From the NCBI GenBank assembly GCA_030844895.1, contig CM061231.1, forward strand, positions 31,691,149 to 31,755,148: a stretch of 64,000 nucleotides of DNA. Reading direction: 5' to 3'. Below the pieces are notes generated by a model. It saw only the letters and a program-made list of their open reading frames with translations. It searched no databases and had not been told where the DNA came from. The stretch's first letter is position 1. Every line of letters starts with the position of its first letter. This stretch comes from Ambrosia x helenae (Eukaryota > Streptophyta > Magnoliopsida > Asterales > Asteraceae). This document shows positions 24,015-34,937 of the stretch, piece by piece. Position numbers and translations under genes: made by a program.

Positions 24015-25056
24015 TAGTGTGCCACCATTTAACCTATTTTTGGGTAACTTTAAGGTAGTATTTCGCAAATCTGATTTGGCAACACAAAATTTGTGCTACC
24101 CTGCGTACCTTAAGGGTAGCAATCCTTCCACCCTAGAGTAAGGGGAGTGAGTGTGGGACACCTACTCAAGCCCTAAACATCATCCCCTCCTATGGCATTG
24201 CCCTTTTGGCTTTAGAAAACCCAACGAGCGTGGGGCGGGTATGAGACTAGCATGATTGGCTTATTTTTTTTAATTTATACACACAAACTTATTCAAAACC
24301 CAAGCTCCTCCATTGCCACGTGTCAACTCATGTCCCCAACCCACGCTCCTCTACTTCCTTCAGTCTTAGACCACATAGAGTGGGTATAGGGAGGAAGTAT
24401 GTTTTGCCCCCTCATGTAGGCGTCACATAGACAAAGAAGGCTTTACCCTCCACATAGGAAAAAGGTTGAAGTCGTGATGAAAAGCAAGAGGCAAAAAAAC
24501 TAACTAATCAAAATACACTATTAAAAAAATATAAAAAAAATTAAGGCGGATGTGTTCAACGCCCGTTGGTTTCCCCGCATACAAAAGGGCCACACCCGAA
24601 GGAAAGGGCGGGGGTGGTAATAAGGGCATGAGTGCTTTGCCTTCTTCATTTCCACTCCACACTCCGCACCGTGGAGTCTTAAAAACCACAATTTAATTTT
24701 AAATATCAAGAATGGAAAAAGTCAAACATTGAAAATTAAGGTCAGTCCACATCAAGTGACTTTTGAAGCATAAATGACAATATCCGGGGTGGCAATAAGC
24801 ATACCCGGTCGAGAATAATAAAACTCTATAGATATTATTGTTTCAAGTAACTTGATATATTTTAGAAAGACGTGATATGTTTTGTCAAGTAATTTGAGTT
24901 GTGAAATATTTTTCTGTATCTCTTTTCAAAATTATAAAATTTGATTCGAGTGATATTTGTAAATATAAAGTAATACAAAATATTTATTCACATAATTCAA
25001 GATTTAAAATTCTGGTAATGTGCCATTGAAAAAAAAAATCATGATTTTGTCAAAAA
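24015..25056. other. Unassigned repeat-like intergenic DNA
   Basis: Contains a CCC/GGG-rich stretch at 24150-24680 built from words such as gagtgggtat, gcgtgggg and ccacgtgtc, likely a degraded DNA-transposon MITE, then AT-rich DNA. The frames at 24504-24709 lie in this repeat and have no domain. Confidence 0.3.
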
Positions 25057-25110
25057 CTAGTAAACAGAACCGGGCGCGTTGCAGCGCGGGTACATTGCAA
25101 ACATATAACA
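25057..25110 (-). mobile_element. Candidate Helitron 3' terminus
   Basis: On the minus strand the end reads a GC-rich imperfect hairpin around cccgcgctgcaacgcgccc, a short spacer, then CTAG directly before T. This is the layout of Helitron 3' ends (hairpin plus CTRR, insertion before T). The element would extend to the right. Its 5' TC end was not located. Confidence 0.4.
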
Positions 25111-26239
25111 GATTATTGTAAGTGTTATGTGACCGGCGATCAATGCGCAACAATCAAAAGGGACTTATTGTAGCCTTGAAAAAAATAGAAACACACAAAA
25201 CACAGAGTAACTCGAATTTATACCATCGAATGAAAATGTATTATATTTATTGACGGTCGTTTTGGTACATAACGAAAGCGTATTATACTTGCATCGACTC
25301 TTTCCCCCAATAAAAGTTTCCGTCTAAACACATATCAACTCAAAATTATAGTAACACGGACATGATAATGTGCACGTAAAACGTTAGTTTTTTCAAGTAG
25401 AGAACGAAAGGAGTAAAGTTGAAATTTTTGTAACTCAAGAAGTTTAACGACAAATTAGTTCTTAACTATTGAACGAAAATCACTACAAAAAATAGCATTC
25501 TAAAAACGTATATCATAAATGGTACACGACTAAAGTTAAAAGCAAAAGAAAAAGAAATTAATAATTTAATTGTATTACACCTTTGCCATACTAAGAAAAC
25601 TTAATTTATTTTATACTAAAATGAACAATTATCGGACAGAATAACTTGATGGCATATAAATAAATTAAAAATGCTATAAAGTTAAAATTTCACCATACAA
25701 ACCCAGTGAATTGAAGTGGTATAAACTTCTCCAAAACTCATCTCAACTACCGTTCACCAGTGTGAAACGACACATGTGGTTTTATAACCGGACCAGATAT
25801 TGAACCAAGCGTGTTATCGGTTGAACCGATCAAATCGGATTTAACGTCGTAAATAACATATATTTTAAATTTTATTTATTGAGAATTCATAACAAAAAAA
25901 TTCCTAAATACTTTGGCACTTGAAAAGGACCATTTAAGCAATAAGTGAATAGAAACTAAAACAAAAGTGTTCTAATAAAATCGTTATATATAAAAAGTAC
26001 ACACTCATATTGAATTTAAGTCTTTAAAAAATAGGTTCTTGTATTTTTACAATGAAATCCAGCTAAGCTTTGAAAACATAAATATGAAGAACAATTAATT
26101 AATCTTATTGCTTATGGATTTTGTGGATTATGTTTATGTTTCAGTTTGATACTGCCACAACCTCTGATCTGAACGGACGGCCACCCCTCAAAACGGTCTG
26201 ATACCCTGAACAGGACTGCTTCACACTACGGTCCCGGTC
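25111..26239. other. AT-rich DNA, no gene seen
   Basis: No reading frame above noise, no tandem repeat and no terminal repeats that I could pair. It may be the interior of the candidate minus-strand Helitron. Confidence 0.25.
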
Positions 26240-26545
26240 CGACCGGTCAGAGAGAAAGAGAGCAAACAGAGCAGGCTCGGGTTCGGTGGGACCGGAATTG
26301 ACGACGGCGACAGTTCCGACGAACCCATCTCATCGCAACTACCACCATGTGTTTTGCTTTTCTTGTACATCCTCATCTTCACCGGCTTCCGTCTCGTTGT
26401 ATGCGTAGGCTTTGGCTTTATCACCGTTGCTGGATGTAACACGTCGGAGTTAGCTTTAAGGCCACCGGCAGAAGATGCTCTGGCAACAGTTGAATTTATA
26501 GCTTTTGATTATATTGGAGAAAGTGGAGTTAAACCACCAGGATAA
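26240..26545 (+). CDS. Uncertain small reading frame with one hydrophobic segment
   Basis: A frame open from about 26250 to the TAA at 26543-26545. It encodes an acidic piece (DDGDSSDE), a strongly hydrophobic segment of about 25 residues around LLFLYILIFTGFRLVVCVG, then a short tail. There is no in-frame ATG at a sensible place and no recognisable family. GC content is higher than in the flanks, which suggests a captured gene piece or an exon of an unrecognised gene. The opposite strand is also open. Confidence 0.2.
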   Translation, partial: RPVREKESKQSRLGFGGTGIDDGDSSDEPISSQLPPCVLLFLYILIFTGFRLVVCVGFGFITVAGCNTSELALRPPAEDALATVEFIAFDYIGESGVKPPG

Positions 26546-26691
26546 CAACCACATGGAAACACGTGGATTCAATAAGAAACGTATGAAACTTGAAGGGTCG
26601 GTGGCGTAAAAAGCCACCGACATTACTTATTAATATATATATAATATGACAATATAAAGAAATTGATTAAAAGATGAGAGGTATTTAGCGG

Positions 26692-27020
26692 TTTTTTTAT
26701 TTATTTTTTTAACATAAACTTTCATTAACATCGGCAAGATCTAAACACAAAACCGTCAAAACTTATACACACATATACAATGGGTATTTGACCCAATCAT
26801 TCCAAACAATATTATTAAATTTCGATCTATACTTCAACCATAAAAAAACCTTGGATTTCACTTCCGTCACAACCTCCATGACCTTGTTAGATTTGTTTTG
26901 AAAGACCTTTGCGTTCCTCGCGTTCCAAATAACCCAAGTGGTTATCATAACTATATCTCGAATAATCTTTTTTCTCCATTTCCCGGCATGAACGTTCTTA
27001 TATAGCATCAATAAATCCTC
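26692..27020 (-). pseudogene. 5'-truncated LINE 3' end (RT zinc-binding/RNase H-type tail)
   Basis: On the minus strand 27011-26763 encodes 82 residues with TTWVIWNARNAKVFQNK, then a WLKYRSK block and a final W-x-D-W. This is the pattern of the C-terminus of plant LINE ORF2 (the zf-RVT region). It is followed downstream by an A-rich tail, seen as the T-rich run at 26692-26712 on the + strand. The 5' part is missing, as in typical dead-on-arrival LINE copies. No target duplication was identified. Confidence 0.65.
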
Positions 27021-27021
27021 A

Positions 27022-27345
27022 TAATTAGGGCTGACAATTTAGACACGAACACGATAACCTGACACGAACCTACAAGATTTTAACAGGTTTCGTGTTTGGC
27101 CCTAACAGGTTTCGTGTCTATAACAGGTCGACACGTTAAGACCTGTTTATTTTTGTGTCGTGTTCGTGTTTACATGTTTCGTGTTCGTGTCTTATCGTGT
27201 ACGTGTCTTAACAGGTCTTATCGTGTTTCTTATCATGTCTTGTTGTGTCTTATCGTGTTAACTTATTTTACTAGGTGTTCCTTGTCGTGTCTTATACTGT
27301 TAACCTGTTATACACAGGTTCGTGTTCGTATTTGGTGATTCGACG
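27022..27345. repeat. Imperfect tandem acaggt/cgtgtc/cgtgttcgtg repeats
   Basis: Many variants of tcgtgttcgtgt, cttatcgtgt and aacaggt follow each other, flanked on the left by inverse-oriented acacgaacacgataacc words. The block as a whole therefore has partial inverted symmetry, as in many plant non-autonomous hAT-type elements. The reading frame at 27096-27338 is a by-product. Confidence 0.5.
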
Positions 27346-27877
27346 TTGAACACTCTCCGGAATAGGGATCCGGCGGCGGTTCCCTGAAGACATCTCGAGA
27401 GCGTTTTTTTTTTCTAACACATAATATTAACGAAACCTTAAGTTAATCTGATCCAAGAAAACCGAACCTGAAATTTAACTTAATAAACACGAATCTTGTT
27501 AAAATTTCAATTTCTCAATAAGAAACTAAACCTAATTCCAAATTGATCACTGAAAAAAATAACCTAAACCAAGAAAAGTACTAGCGATGTCCCAAACCAA
27601 TAATACACAAGTACACAACCATCTAAAAAAAGTCATCACAATGAGTTGGTGACAATGACCAGACTTCCAATCCAATAAAGTATGAGTTGCAACTTACAAA
27701 CGCCATTGTTATTATTATTTATTATTATCCCTGTTTGAGTTGCTTGCTGGTGTCTCACTCAATCCACTTGGATCATCATCATCATCATCCTCCATTAACA
27801 GTAAGAGAGGAGAGGGGTCTTTAATCATTATCTTAATTTGCTCCAACCCTCTCTCTTCTTCCCCAATTGCACCAAAG
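27346..27877 (+). promoter_or_regulatory. Upstream region and 5'UTR of Vps62-like gene
   Basis: Contains a (ttatta)n patch at 27709-27725, a (catcat)n run at 27770-27786 and a ctctctcttcttcc pyrimidine stretch just before the ATG at 27878, typical of plant 5'UTRs. No TATA box was placed with confidence. Confidence 0.4.
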
Positions 27878-30598
27878 ATGTTTGGATTCGACTTCTGTTG
27901 CACCGATAAAGATAACCAATTCAACTATCTCTTGGTTCAACTACCGAAACCCTTTTCTCTTCCTTCTCCTCTGCCTCAATGGCCTCAAGGTACCTTCTCT
28001 GATTTCCTTCATTTAAACCCATGCTATTATTGAACTTAATTTGTTCCTTTACTGCCTGTTATTATAAACCCTAATTGCTTATCCTAATTTGATTGGATTG
28101 GATTCTTTTAAATTGCTGTTTTTATCTTTGACCTTAAGAGACAAATCTTTTACTCTTTAATTCGTGGTTTAACACTCTGTACAAGTACTGACCATTTGGC
28201 AGAAAGTTTGGTCATTTAGTTACATGAGCACTATGTTCATGTTCATTCAAAGAACTTGAGTCATCGACTTATATTGTAGAATAATCTAGTTATGAATTTA
28301 ATGGGTGTCTGTTTATGTTCCCTGTATTCGTTTTTGTTTGACTATATTCCTCAATGTTCATTTAGAATAATGACGAGCCGACACAGACAATACAATTTTT
28401 GTTTGTGTTATAGTTCGTTTGTTCAGTTGAGATGAAACAAGCTAACACGGACTAGTGTGTCTGTGTTGTGCGGTTGGTTTACAAGCCCATTCTTAGAGGG
28501 TGTTTGGGATTGAGTTTAGAGATGCAAAAGTGCTTATTGACTTATGACTTTTTGAAAATGAGTTTTAAAAAAAAGTGTTTGGATTAACTTTTAGGATGAG
28601 AAACGTCAAAAAGTCAATAAATTGTTGTTTTTTAAGTGTTTCGCTTAACTTATTGTGAATATTGGTTGTATGGGTGGTATATTTGTAATTTTTTTCCAAA
28701 AGTCAAAAGCCAGGATTTCTAACTTTTCAAAAACAGTTTTTCCACCCTTAAAAGCCAAAAGCCAAAAGTCAAAACAGAAAGTGCTTTTGGGTTGCACAAA
28801 CAGCTTATTGACTTATTGGCTTTTTGGAAAAGCCGATAAGTCAATAAGTTGTTTTGAAACTCAATCTCAAACACCCTCTTAGTATTAAGGCGGCATATGA
28901 GATCTTGGTGAAATTTGACCAATTTGGAAGTCTTCGGGGAGAAATGAAGGACTTGTAATAATTGGGAAAAATAACTTAAGTAGATGCGTCAAAATGTGAG
29001 ACTAAAAGATTCGACTCTGTGCATTCATCTTGATTTGCCGTGTTGACTTTGCAGGTCAAGGTTTTGCTACCGGAAGAATAAACCTCGGAGAATTAGAGGT
29101 CGCGATGGTCAAAGATTTCGAATTTATATCGAATTACACCCCCAAAATATTAAAAACTGGTGGTGTTACATTTTACAAACCAATGTCAGTACCCGACGGA
29201 TTTTTCACCTTAGGCCACTACTGTCAGCTGACCGATCAACCACTTCGAGGCTATGTTCTTGTTGCCCGGGATGCTCAGAACACAGAAACCACGTCCCCTG
29301 CACTAAAAACACCTCTGGGCTACGACCTTATTTGGTATTCCGGGACTGTTTACGTGTGGCAACCGATCCCACCCGAGGGATATCGGGTTTTGGGATTCGC
29401 TGTCACAGTTGATGAGACTCAGCCCGATCTGGAAGAAGTTAGATGTGTTCGAGACGATCTTACTGAAAACTGTGAAGTTGATGATGTGATACTTGAGATC
29501 ACAAGGAGTCTTAAAGTTTGGAACACGAAAGCCTGCAAAACCGGGATCTTTTGTACAGGGGTTACCGTTGGGACATTTTTTTGCAGTACAGATTGGAATT
29601 CAGGTGACGAATTAGATATTTGTTGCCTTAGAAATGTGAGCTTTAATCATGAAGCAATGCCGAATTTAGAGCAAGTAGAGGCATTGATCGATCACTACGG
29701 ACCCACGGTTTACTTCCATCCCGATGAGGTTTACTTACCATCATCGGTGCAATGGTTTTTCGATAATGGTACCCTTCTTTTCAAAAAAGGAAGGGAGAAT
29801 GGGATATTGATTGAGTCGGGTGGGTCAAACTTGCCGCAAGGTGGGAAAAACGACGGTAAATATTGGTTGGACTTGCCGGAAAATACCAACGATGAAACTT
29901 TCGTTAAGAACGGTAATCTCGAGAGTGCGGAGCTTTACGTGCATGTTAAACTGGCGTTAGGCGGTACGTTTACTGACATTGCGATGTGGATTTTCTGCCC
30001 GTTTAACGGACCGGTTACGTTCACAATCGAGTTTTTAAACATAAACTTGGAGATGAACCGGCTGGGTGAACACGTTGGGGATTGGGAGCATTTTACGCTG
30101 CGGATAAGCAACTTTAACGGCGAGCTATGGAGCGTGTATTTCTCGGAGCATAGCGGTGGCGAGTGGGTGGACGCGAGTAACTTAGAGTTCATCGACGGGA
30201 ACAAACCGATCGTTTACTCATCGAAATGTGGTCATGCTAGTTTCCCGAACGCGGGGACATATATCCAAGGGTCTACAGCGCTTGGGATCGGAGTGAAAAA
30301 CGATGTCGGTAAAAGCGACAAGTTTATCGACGCGAGCAAACGGTATAAGATTATAGCGGCGGAGTATCTAGGGGCTGTTGTGGCGGAGCCCGACTGGCTG
30401 CAGTATATGCGGGAGTGGGGGCCTACGGTGTTGTATGACGGGCGGTCGGAGCTCGAAAAGATTATTAAACACCTGCCGTATTTGGTCCGACTGGCGGTGG
30501 AGACGGTGGTTGATTTTTTTCCGGTGGAACTGTACGGTGAGGCAGGGCCGACGGGGCCTAAGGAAAAGGATAATTGGTATGGGGATGAAAGATGTTAA
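27878..30598 (+). CDS. Vps62/DUF946-family protein, two exons
   Basis: Exon 1, 27878-27989, encodes MFGFDFCC... to PLPQWPQ. The donor is caag/gtacc and the acceptor tttgcag/gt. Exon 2, 29055-30598, completes 551 aa with no breaks, matching the usual 550-560 aa of plant DUF946 (vacuolar protein sorting-associated protein 62-like) proteins. Recognisable blocks include FTLGHYCQ near the N-terminus, HYGPTVYFHPDEVYLPSSVQ in the middle, GEHVGDWEHFTLRI and HSGGEWVDASNLEF, then HASFPNAGTY. Cys residues are frequent, and there is no signal peptide or membrane segment. The biochemical role is unknown; the name comes from weak similarity to yeast Vps62. A frame open from 29030 lies partly in the intron and is not the true start. 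Confidence 0.94.
28496..28878. mobile_element. Tourist/PIF-Harbinger-like MITE in intron
   Basis: 383 bp with long inverted ends: GAGGGTGTTTGGGATTGAG on the left and the reverse of ctcaatctcaaacaccctc on the right. The target duplication TTA is perfect (28493-28495 and 28879-28881), as expected for PIF/Harbinger. Sub-terminal cttattgacttat words are also inverted. It sits in the only intron of the Vps62-like gene, far from both splice sites. Confidence 0.88.
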
Positions 30599-30823
30599 AT
30601 GTGTATTATATGTGCAGTGATGGTTGTATGTTTTGTGTACTACTACAAATGCATGAAGAGTTATAGTCTACGGTGTTTGTGGTGTGACAATAGTTGATTA
30701 ATGGATCATATATTGTTGTAAAATAGAAAGAAAAAACTATGAATGTGTGTGTAGTGAAAGTATATATTTAGACGATTGTTACTATAAATACATTTGCAAG
30801 TTATTTCCCTATGATAATTCCTC
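30599..30823 (+). other. 3'UTR and 3' flank of Vps62-like gene
   Basis: AT-rich, with candidate near-upstream elements such as gttgtaaaatag near 30716. The polyadenylation site cannot be fixed from sequence. Confidence 0.35.
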
Positions 30824-30826
30824 TAA

Positions 30827-31040
30827 GGGCTGTTTGGTTGATTAAGTGCTGACTCATTAAGATGATCTGAATGGTTAAAAGGCTCTGAAAGTCTGAATGG
30901 TTATGAGCTGAATCATTAAGCATAGCTTAATAGTTCAGCACTTAATTATTCCATTCAGATGCTGAAACAAACAGTCTGGATGCTGAATTATTCAGACCTG
31001 AATGGTTAAGAGGCTGATTAAGAGGCTACCAAACAGCCCC
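30827..31040. mobile_element. Short Tourist-like MITE
   Basis: Left end GGGCTGTTTGGT and right end ACCAAACAGCCCC are inverted. The interior is non-coding and carries repeated tgaatggtta and attcagca words. The flanks are cta/taa and tta, so the 3-bp duplication is imperfect or the border is one base off. It lies just downstream of the Vps62-like gene. Confidence 0.7.
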
Positions 31041-31049
31041 TTAATCGGT

Positions 31050-33624
31050 CTAGTATTAACATTGAGGACAATGTCGGTTCTTGAGGGGAGGTGATGATAT
31101 GGCTGGCCCAACAGACCAGGAGGCCCAGACTTGTTTCAGCAATAATCAAATAGCCCATCATGAAGACAGGCCCAAGAGATCCATTAATAGACCCACTCGC
31201 TACAACACTTGCTTCACGAGTGGAATTAGCACGTTCTGAGTTTATTGTATTCTTGTTTTATTATTTGGATTTAGTCTTGCTTTTTAAGGTAGTTGTATTA
31301 GGTAGTGGAGCATGGTAGTTAGTGGTTGCACGCACAATTAATCACCATTTCTACAGCCGCTTCCTCCTCACAAAAAAACACTAATACCCAACTTGCTGCT
31401 CTCATCAAAGCCACTGGAAATTTGAACACCAAACTTGATGCTCAATCGGCAACCACAGCCCGTTTGGTTAACCATGTGTCTGATCTTTCCAATTCAATTC
31501 TGAATGATGTTGGTTCGAGTGATAGGAACTGTAACCTCCAACGTCAACAACATCTAGAAAACCAACCACCTCCTGGCAACCCACCTAACCGTCACCGACA
31601 ACAACCAAAAATCACTCTTCCAATGTTCGATGGATCCAACCCACTTGGTTGGATTTTTCAAGCCGATAACTACTTCGCATATTATGATATCCCACCCGGT
31701 GAACGAGTTTCGTTAACCGCCTTTCACTTCGTAGGAGATGCACTTTCATGGTACCAACACCAAGCCAACAATGATCTCTTAGGATCATGGACGGTTTTTA
31801 AACGCGATTTAGAAATTCGTTTTGGCCCCTCCTCTTACGAGAACCACGAAGCCACCTTATTAAAACTTACCCAAACAGGTTCTGTAGCCGAGTATCAAAT
31901 GGAATTTGAAAGATTAGCCAACCGTGTCATCGGCTTGTCCCCACACACATTACTTAATTGTTTTATATCTGGCCTCAAACCGGATATCAAGTCGGAAATT
32001 ACGGTCCATAAACCAGCCTCATTGCACGAAGCCGGTGGCCTTGCACGTCTTTTGGAAGATAAGTTACCATTTACTAAACTCTCACCCGAAGCAATTCAAC
32101 AGAGACGAAAGGAAGGTCTTTGTTTTCATTGTCTCGAAAAGTACTCTCCCGGCCATAAATGCTCTCCACCACAATTCTTACTTGTCGTTGACAACGACGA
32201 TTTTCCTCACGTACAAGACGACCCCTCATCCACTTCTGAACCAACAATCGAACCACCACTTCGGCATGTCATCCATTCAAACTTTACGTGTTACGGGCTA
32301 TATCAATGGCAAACCGGTCACCATTCTCATCGACTGCGGCAGTACTCATAATATTATTCAACCGCGTGTCGCTTCCAACCTTCACCTCCACACGAAACCA
32401 CTTCATCCTTTCGCGGTTAAGGTGGGCAACGGCCAATTCATTCATTGCGAAGGTCACTGCCCCGATGTCACAGTATAATTACAAAAGGCCATATTCCATA
32501 TTCCATTTTTTATATTTCCTGCCCAAGGTGCGGATATTTTCCTTGGTATTTCATGGCTTCGAACATTGGGTCCTATCACTGCCGACTTTTCGGTTCCTGA
32601 AATTTCATTTATCAGTAATGGAATAGCCACCACTCTCCGCGACGACCCGTTAGGTTCTCCGGTTTCTTCGAGTTCATTATCTTCATTAATTCGCCAAGGA
32701 TCAGTAGCATCTCTTCATGCTTTGATCATGAATAACACCATAACTCCACGACTAATTTCTAACACACCAACTGATCCACATATTACTTCCCTTTTGTCCA
32801 CCTATCAATCCATTTTTGAAACACCTCATTCCCTGCCACCAAGTCAAAACCATGATCATCATATACCACTTACTGACCCTAACCAAACAGTGAATGTCAA
32901 ACCTTACCGCTACCCCATTTTCAAAAACAAATCATGGCACAATTGATCACTGAAATGCTTCAAGATGGCATTATTCGACCAAGTCAAAGCCCATTTTCAT
33001 CACCAGTTTTGCTCATTAAGAAAAAGGTTGGGTCATGGCGTTTTTGCGTTGACTATTGGGCACTCAATGCTGTCACCGTTCGAGCCCGTTTTCCTATACC
33101 CACAATCGATGAATTATTGGATGAATTACATGGCGCGACTATTTTCTCCAAAATTGATCTACGTTTTGGGTATCATCAAATTCATTTAGCCGAGGCCAAT
33201 ACACATAAAACCGCTTTTCGCACCACTGACGGTCATTATGAATTCCTTGTTATGCCATTCGGTGTCACAAACTCCCCATCCACTTTCCAATCCGCTATGA
33301 ATGATCTCTTTCGCTCAGTCCTACGTAAGTTCGTTTTGATGGTTTTTTATGACATCCTTATTTATAGTACCACCAAAGAAGCTCACTACTCTCATTTGAA
33401 ACATGTTTTTGAAACACTATCACAAAAAAACCACATCTTTGCAAAATCTTCCAAATGTGTTTTCAGTGTTTAGGAGATATCATTTTTAGGCCATCGTAGC
33501 TCATCCACTAGAGTCGCACCCGAGTCGGACAAAATTGACTCGATTCAACATTGGCCAACTCTCACATCATTCACCACTCTGCGGGCATTTTTGGGTTTAA
33601 CCGGATACTATCGCCGCTTTGTGC
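31050..33624 (+). mobile_element. Broken Reina-like Ty3/gypsy element, truncated by later insertion
   Basis: Starts with a 3'-end signature (cattgaggacaatgtcgg, then the purine tract ttgaggggaggtga) followed by a short LTR-like block from 31095 (TGATATGGCTGGCCC). It then runs directly into gag, protease and RT. An LTR next to both a polypurine tract and gag points to recombination between two copies or to a deletion. No primer site survives. The element stops abruptly at 33624 inside RT/RNase H, where another LTR starts. Confidence 0.75.
31326..33624 (+). pseudogene. Gag-protease-RT of Ty3/gypsy element with multiple breaks
   Basis: Gag runs from 31326 to about 32262. It has a Ty3 Gag core (KITLPMFDGSNPLGWIFQ; FERLANRVIGLSPHTLL) and a knuckle CFHCLEKYSPGHKC. 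A frameshift follows, then the protease with ILIDCGSTHNII (Asp kept, Ser replaced by Cys), a TAA near 32476, and a further frameshift near 32935 before the RT. RT 32934-33473 shows WRFCVDYWALNAVTV, IFSKIDLRFGYHQI and FLVMPFGVTNSPSTF, but the catalytic FxDD reads VFYDILIYS, so the first Asp is Tyr. A stop follows at 33471, and the frame then continues to LTGYYRRFVL. It cannot encode a working polymerase. Confidence 0.85.
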
Positions 33625-34740
33625 TGTAACACCCTAACCGATGGCGGAAATATCGAGGTGCCACGTAGTGACGATTGTTCACAAGCTCATGGTGCTAAAG
33701 TGTAAATATTATTAAATTCAAAGTTCAAATGTCAAAAAACCAAATAAGAAAAACACATCAAATCCCAAAACAATTCATGAAATTAAGTTTGTTTTATTCA
33801 ACTAAGTCCCAATGCCTATGTGAAATCATCAAGCGTCTCCTGAAACATGTACGAAATACGTCAACAATAATGCTGGTGAGTACACTTAGTTTTGTGTACG
33901 TATATATAAGTATAAAAATGTTTACAATTCAAGTGTCATGAGTCATTCAAGGAAACTATGGAAAACACGCAAGTACACAACGCGGGTCAAAATCAAACCT
34001 CTTATGCGACAAAGTTTAATACATTAACAATGACCTAGGACTTCCCACCACCATAGGTACTTTCCACTAGGCGAGTTGTCAATTCCAATAGCGCTATCCA
34101 TTGTTAAAGTCGACTTGTACGGAGTTAATGATTTCGTAATGATTGCAATTATACTACGTTTATGTTTAAGCATAAAGCACAAGAATTCAAAGCATAACAC
34201 ATGTATAAATTGTATGTAAAACGTTTATGAATATGTGTAAGTGTAAGTTTCATAGGTGTACATGTTTCACCCCAAAAGTGTAAAACAATGAAAAAGGGGA
34301 TAAGTATACTCACAGTTTTTGCTAAGCGAATGAATTCAATAAAGCTCGCCACAAAATAAAAATTGGGAATTCCGAAGAACTCAACCTATACGTATAAGAA
34401 TGCTAATGAGGAAAGTGACTTAAAAGGTTAAGGCATCTAGAATCTAAGGCATTAGGGTTTGCTAGTCTTATATAGGGAAGATGACGTTTTACGATAATTC
34501 GACTTTAATAAGTATTTCGAATTCAAAAGGTATATTAGGCTTTAAGATCAATTATACGACTAAGAAAATAATTTTTACTATTTGAATATTTTTGAAAAAA
34601 AATATTCTAAGTAATTTTTATTCAAAGATTTAGTTAAATAACATAACTAATTTATATAATTACAATAGTTGTAATTAATTTACATAAACGTATACAAACA
34701 AACAAAACATGCACACTTATGTTTTCCACACTTAGAAATA
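33625..34740 (+). mobile_element. LTR-family A copy inserted into the Reina-like RT
   Basis: Begins TGTAACACCCTAACC immediately after the broken RT and shares its order of blocks with 1-1300 and 53281-54640 (cctgaaacatgtac; atgctggtgagtacactta; caccccaaaagtg). Non-coding and AT-rich at its 3' part. The other half of the target element is not found directly downstream, so a deletion or further nesting followed. Confidence 0.6.
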
Positions 34741-34937
34741 TTTCTGTTTTATACACCGACTCCCCATGAATAGTAGGGGTCGTGTCAAAAAACCTAACAC
34801 AACCCTGACGCCTAGGCTGGAGCGTATGCCCAATATCACTACCTTCCTAATTATCATCCTCAATATACGTGGCCTCCGAGATGTGGTTCTCACCTAAATG
34901 ATCAGAATTAGTAAAGAGGGTGCTTAGTCATAGTGAT
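34741..34937. other. Short unassigned spacer between nested LTRs
   Basis: Mixed-composition DNA between two LTR-like blocks. No gene. Confidence 0.25.

Noticed and set aside
29030..29054. Upstream ATG at 29030 as the start of the Vps62-like protein
   Set aside because: It lies in the intron. The N-terminus MFGFDFCC is encoded by exon 1 at 27878 and joins in phase at 29055.
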